Source: an uncultured Gemmatimonadota bacterium
GTDB lineage: Bacteria > Gemmatimonadota > Gemmatimonadetes > Gemmatimonadales > Gemmatimonadaceae
Length of the DNA: 64,000 nucleotides
Assembly (NCBI GenBank): GCA_903910555.1
Contig: CAIVZZ010000008.1
Coordinates: 1-64,000, forward strand
Reading direction: 5' to 3'
Made by a program: the position numbers and the translations under genes. This document shows, piece after piece, positions 63,334-64,000 of the stretch. The first letter of the stretch is position 1, and each line of letters starts with the position of its first letter. The notes below the pieces were generated by a model. The model was not told the origin of the DNA, ran no database searches, and saw only the letters and a program-made list of their open reading frames with translations.

Positions 63334-63358
63334 CGCCGGCGTTCCGCGAATCCGCCTG

Positions 63359-63517
63359 TCAGCGCGTAATGGCGTAGTAGATGACGTAGAACCAGCTGAA
63401 AAAGCCCTGGATGATCGCCCAGATGATGGAGTGATGCTGGCTCCAGGAAATCACCACCGCGAGTGCGCTTCCCATGCTGACGCCAGCACGCGCGGCTTCG
63501 GAACGATAACTCATCAT
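63359..63517 (-). CDS. 52-aa hydrophobic membrane protein
   Basis: A small protein (MMSYRSEAARAGVSMGSALAVVISWSQHH ... WAIIQGFFSWFYVIYYAITR) with one or two hydrophobic helices. GGGAG stands 7 nt upstream of the ATG at 63517, so it is likely translated. It resembles short conserved membrane proteins with SMGS..AVVISW..HHS..WAI.H motifs, of unknown role. It is transcribed divergently from gcvP. Confidence 0.65.
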   Translation of the reverse strand: MMSYRSEAARAGVSMGSALAVVISWSQHHSIIWAIIQGFFSWFYVIYYAITR

Positions 63518-63667
63518 GTGGATTCTCCCAGGTTCGGACATGGGTGAAAGATAATGTCGCAACGGCTGTTGGCTAACAGCCAATGGCTGTGTGCTAACCG
63601 CCGTTTTGCCCTTTTATTAGCTTTCAGATGTGAACTCTCCCCGTCCTACGTGCAGGAGCTTCGCTAA

Positions 63668-64000
63668 GTGTCCAAGGCAACCCCGCAACCCGATTCGTTC
63701 GTTTCGCGCCACATCGGCCCGTCCGATTCCGACGTCAGCGCCATGCTCGATACCCTCGGCTATCCCACACTGGACGCATTCATAGATGCCGTGATTCCGG
63801 CGAGCATCCGCTTCAAGAGCGCGCTTGCCGTGCCGGGCGAGCGGTCTGAGCAGGAGGCGCTCGCGTCGTTCAAGGCCGAGATGTCGCAGAATGAGATTTG
63901 GCGCTCATTCATCGGCATGGGCTACTCCGGAACGCACACGCCGGCCGTGATCCAGCGAAACATTCTCGAGAATCCCGGCTGGTACACGGCATACACGCCG
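63668..64000 (+). CDS. gcvP: Glycine dehydrogenase (P protein), 5' part
   Basis: The first 111 codons of GcvP, the PLP-dependent decarboxylase of the glycine cleavage system; the gene continues past the window. Family-specific start: FVSRHIGPSDSDVSAMLDTLGYPTLDAFIDAVIPASIR, then FIGMGYSGTHTPAVIQRNILENPGWYTAYTP, matching the Y.GT.TP.VI.RN..ENP.WYTAYTPYQ signature. GTG start with GGAG about 13 nt upstream. Confidence 0.96.
   Translation, partial: MSKATPQPDSFVSRHIGPSDSDVSAMLDTLGYPTLDAFIDAVIPASIRFKSALAVPGERSEQEALASFKAEMSQNEIWRSFIGMGYSGTHTPAVIQRNILENPGWYTAYTP

Overview
The window is bacterial, GC-rich and diderm. It carries waaA (Kdo transferase, so lipopolysaccharide), a SusC/SusD-type TonB outer-membrane pair, PorV-like and other beta-barrel proteins, many lipobox signal peptides and a proteobacterial-style MlaF ATPase. 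Housekeeping genes of this kind mixed with SusC/D proteins and stand-alone plug-domain proteins suggest a member of the Gemmatimonadota. That assignment is inferred from gene content; no 16S gene is present.

Layout. 1-2.6 kb: five tRNA genes (Pro, Arg, Val, Gly, Ala), all on the minus strand, around a TPR-type secreted protein. 2.66-6.2 kb: a primary-type sigma factor with a good promoter, an MlaF-like ATPase, a Nudix hydrolase and an AraC-type regulator. 6.2-10.4 kb: atpA-atpG-atpD-atpC, the F1 part of ATP synthase without atpH or F0 genes, preceded by a CRP/FNR-type palindrome over the -10 element. 10.6-13.4 kb: a beta-barrel protein, waaA and a DsbA-like protein. 13.7-21 kb: a SusC-SusD operon with accessory lipoproteins, a DUF4397 protein and a CarboxypepD-reg/plug protein. 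21-25 kb: TPM-domain protein, degenerate nucleotidyltransferase, LemA, a mini-plug lipoprotein and a tandem retropepsin-like protease. 25.5-34 kb (minus): operon dnaE-accA-ricT(PSP1)-metG-M23 peptidase, starting from an apparently leaderless dnaE. 34-38 kb (plus): M30-like metallopeptidase homologue, PorV-like barrel and Aminopep-family protein, with overlapping stop/start codons. 38-41.7 kb: UvrD/PcrA helicase and a divergent GT39-type membrane protein.

41.8-51.3 kb (minus): lipA-pdhA-pdhB-pdhC-lpdA-lipB, the pyruvate dehydrogenase complex with its lipoate synthesis genes, continuing through overlapping genes into a DUF900 hydrolase, a barrel protein and a PHB-depolymerase-like esterase. 51.5-57.3 kb: small membrane protein, DHS-like protein, DUF3108 protein, GT2, class-I glutamine amidotransferase, a coiled-coil protein and a POT peptide transporter. 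57.4-62.5 kb (minus): an oligopeptide ABC transporter (SBP, two permeases, two ATPases) whose dppD-like ATPase gene is frameshifted. 62.6-64 kb: a LipM-like octanoyltransferase, a 52-aa membrane protein and the 5' end of gcvP on the plus strand. Lipoylation therefore serves both PDH and, probably, the glycine cleavage system.

The strongest non-genic signal is a set of long, nested palindromic extragenic elements. Three of them (10.4, 49.3 and 51.8 kb) are clearly related to each other. Other degenerate repeats (GAC-rich and CCCGCG-rich) occur both between genes and inside coding sequence, in the PdhC linkers and the PorV N-terminus. Many genes overlap by 4 nt (ATGA, GTGA, TTGA), and GTG/TTG starts are common.
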